Positions 4,431-8,430 of a stretch of 8,430 bases of DNA are shown one piece after another (position 1 is the first letter of the stretch; each line of letters begins with the position of its first letter). Source of the DNA: Methanocalculaceae archaeon (GTDB taxonomy: Archaea; Halobacteriota; Methanomicrobia; Methanomicrobiales; Methanocorpusculaceae); the NCBI GenBank assembly GCA_031255895.1, contig JAIRRQ010000016.1, positions 1-8,430 of the forward strand, read 5' to 3'. The notes under the pieces are model-generated. The model searched no databases and was not told the origin of the DNA. It was given only the letters and a program-made list of their open reading frames with translations. Made by a program: the position numbers and the translations under genes.

Positions 4431-6925
4431 TGTCTAGTGAAGAATCGTCCTCTATTATCATCGCCATTAATCAGACTGAGTACACCAATACACCTGATGG
4501 TCCGATTGTCCACATTTTCGGCAAAACTACCGGAGGTACTGCTCATCACCTCAAAATCACCGATTTTCGCCCTTATTTTTGGATCTGGGAAAAGGAAGCA
4601 GATTTGCCTCATCCAGATTCCATCGAAGTCACGCAGGATAAAGCAGTCTCTATCAAAGGAGAACCGCTTCGTCGCATTTACACTGGAAAACCAACTGATG
4701 TGCGGATGTTACGTGATAGCTACCATCACTATGAAGCAGATATTCCTTTTGCCACTCGTTTCCTCATCGATACTGGCATTACCGGTGGAGTTTCGGCCCC
4801 CTCTGAAGTATGCAGTTACACTGAACTTGCACCAACCACTGTTGATTCAAAACCACGCGTCTGCATGTGTGACATTGAATGCGACGATCGCAACGGATTT
4901 CCAGTGCCTGAACGCGATCCGATAACATGTCTCACCTGCCACGACTCCTACGACGACCACTACACAACATTCGTCCTCCTTAGTGACACTCCTGTCGACT
5001 ACTACGGACAGTCGGGTCTTGACAATGGTTGCTTTATTCGCAACCGCCACACTATTTGTGTTCATAATACTGAGAAAGAACTCTTCATCTCCTTCATCGC
5101 TTACATCCGGGAAAAAGATCCTGACATTCTTTCCGGATGGAATTTCGCTGATTTTGACGCCGATTATATTCTCAAGCGGGCTACACATCTCGGATTCAAA
5201 ATCGACGCATTCGCACGTTTACCAGGAACGACCGAACGAAATGCCATGCGTGGGCGCGTCATATTCGATCTTTTGACAGCATACAAAAAAATGCAAGGCA
5301 GTCAAAAAGAATCCTATCGACTTGATGCCATCGCGGAAGAAGAACTTGGAGAGCGAAAAGTTCGCTACACTGGAACACTTGGTGATCTCTGGAATAGAGA
5401 TCCGATGAAGATGGTCGAGTACAATTTCAAGGATGTGGAATTGTGTGTTGGCATCAATCGCAAGAACAAGATTATCGAATTTTATCAGGAAATTTCTCGC
5501 TACGTTGGATGCCCCTTAGATAAAACACTCAATTCTTCCAACGTTATCGACATCTACATTCTCCGCAGGGCTTTTGGAAAATTTGTTCTCCCTTCCAAAG
5601 GAAATTCCACCGGAGAAGAATTTGAAGGGGCTATTGTCTTTGCCGCAAGCAAAGGAGTCAAGGAAAACGTCATCGTGCTCGATTTAAAATCTCTCTATCC
5701 AATGGCAATGATGACCCTAAATGCCTCCCCCGAAACTAAATCCTCAGAAGGTGAAATCAACGCACCCAATGGCGTTCGATTTACCCGAAGTCCAGATGGT
5801 CTCACGCGCAACATCATCAGCGAACTCCTGGCAGAACGTGACAATCGTAAAAAACTTCGCAACACCTTCCCCTATGATTCACAGGAGTACACGCTCTACG
5901 ACATGCAGCAGAACGTATTGAAGGTTATCATGAACACATATTATGGTGTATCAGGTTTTTCGCGTTTCCGACTCTACGACCGCGATATCGGATCCGCTGT
6001 TACATCTGTTGGCAGAGCTATCATCCAGCACACCAGAGACGTCATCACCACTCGTGGCTACGAGGTGATATATGGTGACACCGACTCCTGTTTTGTTCAA
6101 CTACCGATGATTTCGTGGGATGAAACGATGAAGATTGCCCACGAACTCGAAACTGAATTGAACGCAAGTTACGTCGATTTCTCCAGGAACATTCTTGCTG
6201 CGGATCAAAATCATTTCTCCATCAAGTTTGAAAAGATCTATCGGAGATTCTTCCAGGGTGGTTCAAAAAAGCGGTATGCCGGTCATCTGATTTGGAAAGA
6301 AGGACAGAACGTTGACAAAATTGACATCACTGGTTTTGAAATGAAACGTTCCGATTCAGCCCCTATTACCCGCGAAGTACAGGAACGGGTACTTGAGATG
6401 ATTCTCAAAGGAAACGGGAAAACTGAGGTCAAAGAATATCTACCTGAAGTCCTTCGTATGTATCGTGCGGGTAGATGTCCGCTGGAAAAAGCAGGAATCC
6501 CAAGTGGCATCAACAAATCGCTTGATGACTACACAGTACTCGATGCACACGGTCGGGGAGCGAAGTACTCAAACACGTACCTTGGTACCGATTTCAAACG
6601 TGGCAGCAAGCCAAAACGTCTCTACATCAATCGCCCACCATATAATCCTAAAAACAATGAAAAATTCAAGCAAAATAAGCTAAATTTCTTAAATATTTCG
6701 AATAATACATATCCAGATACTGACGTGATTTGCTTCGAATATTCTGATCAAGTTCCTCTGGAATTATTCCGTGACATTGATTGGGAAACTATGCTCGAAA
6801 AGACCATTAAAGCACCTTTAATACGAATATTTGAAGCACTCGGTTGGGACTGGAGTGAATTTGATTCAACAAAGAGAAGCGCAATCGAAAAAACAAAGAG
6901 CACATCTTTTGATATGTTTTTTTAA
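4430..6925 (+). CDS. polB: Family B DNA polymerase (archaeal PolB, 3'-5' exonuclease proofreading)
   Basis: This is a replicative/repair DNA polymerase of 831 residues, complete and with no visible intein or split. The N-terminal domain has FRPYFWIW (46-53) and YEADIPFATRFLID (101-114), matching the archaeal pocket that senses template uracil. The exonuclease motifs are intact: Exo I CDIEC with Asp148 and Glu150, Exo II NFADFD (238-243) and Exo III YNFKD (331-335). Polymerase motif A is DLKSLYP (418-424), motif B KVIMNTYYG (498-506) and motif C YGDTDS (548-553) with Asp550 and Asp552. KKRYAG (613-618) lies in the palm/thumb region. The C-terminus STSFDMFF resembles a PIP box for PCNA, with Ser in place of the usual Gln. 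Residues 736-766 form a polar, lysine/asparagine-rich stretch in AT-rich DNA, probably a loop. Translation is coupled to the upstream dehydrogenase gene through TGATG. Confidence 0.97.
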   Translation: MSSEESSSIIIAINQTEYTNTPDGPIVHIFGKTTGGTAHHLKITDFRPYFWIWEKEADLPHPDSIEVTQDKAVSIKGEPLRRIYTGKPTDVRMLRDSYHHYEADIPFATRFLIDTGITGGVSAPSEVCSYTELAPTTVDSKPRVCMCDIECDDRNGFPVPERDPITCLTCHDSYDDHYTTFVLLSDTPVDYYGQSGLDNGCFIRNRHTICVHNTEKELFISFIAYIREKDPDILSGWNFADFDADYILKRATHLGFKIDAFARLPGTTERNAMRGRVIFDLLTAYKKMQGSQKESYRLDAIAEEELGERKVRYTGTLGDLWNRDPMKMVEYNFKDVELCVGINRKNKIIEFYQEISRYVGCPLDKTLNSSNVIDIYILRRAFGKFVLPSKGNSTGEEFEGAIVFAASKGVKENVIVLDLKSLYPMAMMTLNASPETKSSEGEINAPNGVRFTRSPDGLTRNIISELLAERDNRKKLRNTFPYDSQEYTLYDMQQNVLKVIMNTYYGVSGFSRFRLYDRDIGSAVTSVGRAIIQHTRDVITTRGYEVIYGDTDSCFVQLPMISWDETMKIAHELETELNASYVDFSRNILAADQNHFSIKFEKIYRRFFQGGSKKRYAGHLIWKEGQNVDKIDITGFEMKRSDSAPITREVQERVLEMILKGNGKTEVKEYLPEVLRMYRAGRCPLEKAGIPSGINKSLDDYTVLDAHGRGAKYSNTYLGTDFKRGSKPKRLYINRPPYNPKNNEKFKQNKLNFLNISNNTYPDTDVICFEYSDQVPLELFRDIDWETMLEKTIKAPLIRIFEALGWDWSEFDSTKRSAIEKTKSTSFDMFF
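6917..6923 (+). terminator. T7 tract at the polB stop
   Basis: Seven T residues span the last two Phe codons and the first base of the TAA stop; a T4 run follows at 6932-6935. This is a plausible archaeal oligo-T terminator overlapping the coding end. No hairpin is evident. Confidence 0.4.
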
Positions 6926-6938
6926 AAATAATTTTCCA

Positions 6939-6952
6939 GGAACATTGTTTCC
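6939..6952. promoter_or_regulatory. GGAA-N6-TTCC dyad, NrpR-operator-like
   Basis: The sequence GGAACATTGTTTCC fits exactly the GGAA-N6-TTCC pattern known for the nitrogen repressor NrpR in Methanococcus, where it controls nif and glnA. It lies in the noncoding gap between polB and glnA, directly upstream of TATA-like repeats and the small ORF at 6989. Eight fixed bases occur by chance about once in 65,000 positions, so one in a 294-bp gap before glnA is suggestive. It is 267 bp from the glnA ATG, further than a core-promoter operator for glnA would be, so it may serve the small ORF or a long glnA leader. Confidence 0.45.
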
Positions 6953-6954
6953 CT

Positions 6955-6976
6955 AGATATTAACAGATATTAATAT
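6955..6976 (+). repeat. Tandem AGATATTAA repeats with ATATTAATAT palindrome (TATA-like)
   Basis: AGATATTAA occurs at 6955-6963 and again at 6965-6973, a 10-bp period that equals one helical turn. The second copy runs into the palindrome ATATTAATAT (6967-6976). The first copy is about 26-30 bp before the ATG at 6989, correct TATA spacing for a leaderless transcript. It may be a core promoter or a two-site binding element. Confidence 0.35.
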
Positions 6977-6988
6977 TAGTACACTGAT

Positions 6989-7111
6989 ATGGTTGGTGTG
7001 GATGGAAATGTGACTAAACTGGGAAAAACGGTTTGTATCACAATTTTGCAGAAAATTCGTGAAAATATTCATTTCAGAAATATTGAACATAATGATGTAC
7101 TTAAAAATTGA
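6989..7111 (+). CDS. Candidate small protein (40 aa) upstream of glnA
   Basis: An ATG-to-TGA frame of 40 codons lies in the polB-glnA gap. It reads MVGVDGNVTKLGKTVCITIL and continues with a charged QKIRENIHFR segment, ending DVLKN. The product would be soluble, slightly basic and possibly helical in its middle. I recognise no family. Support: a TATA-like repeat at suitable leaderless spacing and the NrpR-operator-like dyad just before it. Against: no Shine-Dalgarno, and a 40-codon frame arises easily by chance. Small proteins linked to glutamine synthetase are known in Methanosarcina mazei, so a role in nitrogen metabolism is a reasonable guess, no more. The stretch could instead be a leader or small RNA. 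Confidence 0.3.
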   Translation: MVGVDGNVTKLGKTVCITILQKIRENIHFRNIEHNDVLKN

Positions 7112-7120
7112 AATAAATAT
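7101..7120 (+). promoter_or_regulatory. Candidate distal TATA element for glnA
   Basis: TTAAAAATTGAAATAAATAT is strongly AT-rich and includes AAATAAATAT. A start about 25 bp downstream would lie near 7140, giving a leader of about 80 nt that begins next to the 7142-7158 dyad. It competes with the proximal element at 7188. Confidence 0.3.
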
Positions 7121-7141
7121 CTGATGATGGAGAGTTTCTGC

Positions 7142-7158
7142 GTTAATGACTCATTAGC
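7142..7158. promoter_or_regulatory. Dyad TAATGA-C-TCATTA upstream of glnA (operator-like)
   Basis: TAATGA (7144-7149) and TCATTA (7151-7156) form a perfect 13-bp dyad around a central C. It extends by a T-G and a G-C pair to 7142-7158. It is 62-78 bp upstream of the glnA ATG: upstream of the proximal TATA-like element, or at the start site of the distal one. It is unrelated in sequence to the GGAA-N6-TTCC site, so a second regulator is implied if both are real. Confidence 0.4.
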
Positions 7159-7187
7159 AACAGTATCAATCGATCATCAAGTTCAGG

Positions 7188-7195
7188 TTTAATAT
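7188..7195 (+). promoter_or_regulatory. Candidate proximal TATA box for glnA
   Basis: TTTAATAT is centred about 28 bp before the glnA ATG. This is the spacing expected if transcription begins at or within a few bases of the ATG. It fits the lack of any Shine-Dalgarno before glnA. Confidence 0.35.
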
Positions 7196-7219
7196 CGTTT
7201 CATCTCTTACATACAGTAT

Positions 7220-8430
7220 ATGGTTTCTGACGAAATTGATGCTGTTCTCTCACAGTTTGAAAACAATGAGGTACGTACTGTTCTCCTTCAGTTCTCGGAT
7301 CTAGAAGGAAAGCTGAAAAATGTTGCAATTCCGACAAAACAGACGAGGAAGGCTCTGACCGATGGCATTAGTTTTGATGGATCATCCATTCATGGGTTTG
7401 CAAGATTGGAAGAATCTGACATGCTGCTCCGTCCCGATGTGACAACTTACCAAGTTATTCCATGGTCGGACGAGAAATTCAAGGTTGCACGACTTATTTG
7501 TGATGTTTACACAACGCACAACGAACCGTTTGCGGGTGATCCGCGCTACATTTTGCGCACTCAGATTAAAAATGCAGCAAAATTCGGCTATGTCTTCAAT
7601 GTTGGGCCAGAAATGGAGTTTTTTCTTTTCCAGATGGTTGATGGCCACGCATCTGTTAATCTCCAAGATCACAACGGATACTTTGATCAGACACCGACTG
7701 ATCTCGGAGAAGATGTCAGAAATGATTTGGTAATTTCATTGTCGGAAATGGGATTCAACGTCGAGGCATCTCATCATGAAGTTGCCCCAAGCCAGCATGA
7801 GATCGATTTCACCTATGGCGATGCACTTGGCATGGCCGACAAAGTTGTGACTTTCAAGTCTGCTGCAAAAACTCTCGCCTTAAAACGCGGCCTTCATGCG
7901 ACCTTCATGCCAAAGCCCATCTTTGGCATCAATGGCTCCGGTATGCACGTCAATTGTTCGTTGATGAAGGATGGACAGAATGTGTTCTTCGATCCAAACG
8001 GAGATCACCAACTCTCCAACATCGCGCGCCATTTCATCGCCGGTCTCCTGAAACATATCGCTGGCATCACTCGCATTGCAAATCCAACTATAAATTCCTA
8101 CAAACGTCTAGTCCCCGGCTACGAAGCACCAGTCTATGTTGGCTGGTCTGCCTTAAATCGCTCAGCTCTCGTCCGCGTACCGTCATCGCGCGGCAAAAGT
8201 ACACGTGCCGAACTGCGGAGTCCTGATCCAACCTGCAACCCATACCTTACCTTTGCTGTGATGCTCGCTGCAGGAATGGACGGTGTTATCAACAAAATTG
8301 AACCTCCGGAAAACGTCGACAAAAATATCTTTCGCATGACGCCAGCTGAACGTGCAGCCGAAGGAATTCGATGTCTTCCGTGGAATTTGCAGGAAGCAAA
8401 CAACGCGCTCATGCGGGATGAATTGCTCTG
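7220..8430 (+). CDS. glnA: Glutamine synthetase type I, GSI-alpha-like (3' end missing)
   Basis: This enzyme makes glutamine from glutamate, ammonia and ATP as a cytoplasmic dodecamer. The frame is open from the ATG at 7220 to the window end: 403 residues, with roughly 40 C-terminal residues missing compared with the usual 440 or so. Signatures are FDGSSIHGFARLEESDM (52-68), GPEMEFFLF (129-137) with metal-binding glutamates, EASHHEVAPSQHEIDF (182-197), the ATP-binding KPIFGINGSGMHV (232-244), NSYKRLVPGYEAP (292-304) with the glutamate loop, and RAELRSPDP (329-337). Arg62 in GFAR aligns with the Bacillus arginine used in glutamine feedback inhibition. DKNIFRM followed closely by LPWNL fits the alpha subtype, without the adenylylation segment of beta enzymes, so control is probably allosteric and transcriptional. 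The start matches family N-termini. No Shine-Dalgarno is seen. Confidence 0.97.
   Translation, partial: MVSDEIDAVLSQFENNEVRTVLLQFSDLEGKLKNVAIPTKQTRKALTDGISFDGSSIHGFARLEESDMLLRPDVTTYQVIPWSDEKFKVARLICDVYTTHNEPFAGDPRYILRTQIKNAAKFGYVFNVGPEMEFFLFQMVDGHASVNLQDHNGYFDQTPTDLGEDVRNDLVISLSEMGFNVEASHHEVAPSQHEIDFTYGDALGMADKVVTFKSAAKTLALKRGLHATFMPKPIFGINGSGMHVNCSLMKDGQNVFFDPNGDHQLSNIARHFIAGLLKHIAGITRIANPTINSYKRLVPGYEAPVYVGWSALNRSALVRVPSSRGKSTRAELRSPDPTCNPYLTFAVMLAAGMDGVINKIEPPENVDKNIFRMTPAERAAEGIRCLPWNLQEANNALMRDELL

Noticed and set aside
4430..6925. Intein or split site in PolB
   Set aside because: Motifs A, B and C are contiguous at normal spacing, and no intein blocks are seen in the chain of 831 residues.
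7124..7192. 22-codon plus-strand ORF just upstream of glnA
   Set aside because: It is very short, the nearest TATA-like element is only a few bases before its ATG, and it spans the dyad and the proximal glnA TATA element. It is mentioned only as a weak alternative.

Overview
The window looks like chromosomal DNA of a methanogenic euryarchaeon. The evidence is a family B DNA polymerase with the archaeal uracil-pocket region and a C-terminal PIP-like tail, an archaeal PdxS/PdxT pair, an alpha-type glutamine synthetase I, AT-rich TATA-like promoters and mostly leaderless-looking starts. My impression is order Methanomicrobiales, possibly Methanocorpusculum, but that rests on protein style and not on a search. 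No mobile element, CRISPR array, tRNA or rRNA is visible.

Layout. (a) 2-850, minus strand: an unrecognised 282-residue protein with a cysteine-rich motif ending in AFPNGIP. (b) 851-1035: a divergent intergenic region with two perfect 14-bp palindromes and a 9-bp inverted repeat. (c) 1036-2484: pdxS and pdxT, the two subunits of PLP synthase, 6 bp apart. (d) 2485-2917: a gene-poor, T-rich stretch that probably terminates pdxST and carries the dcd promoter; two weak overlapping minus-strand ORFs lie in it. (e) 2918-6925: dcd (dCTP deaminase, perhaps bifunctional), a lactate/malate-type dehydrogenase and polB, all on the plus strand. The dehydrogenase stop and the polB start overlap (TGATG), with a strong Shine-Dalgarno inside the dehydrogenase end. 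(f) 6926-7219: a regulatory stretch with a GGAA-N6-TTCC site matching the methanogen NrpR operator pattern, tandem AGATATTAA repeats, a 40-codon small ORF and a TAATGA-C-TCATTA dyad. (g) 7220 to the window end: glnA, cut off at its 3' end. glnA stays open to the window edge and is certain from its motifs.

How the genes fit together. PdxS and PdxT make pyridoxal phosphate using glutamine ammonia, and GlnA makes the glutamine, though nothing in the sequence shows co-regulation. Dcd feeds dTTP synthesis and affects the dUTP pool, while PolB appears to keep the pocket that stalls on template uracil, so this pair has a logical link. The dehydrogenase is metabolically unrelated to polB but translationally coupled to it.

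The most interesting parts are the region upstream of glnA (candidate nitrogen-control operator plus small ORF) and the palindrome-rich divergent promoter before pdxS.
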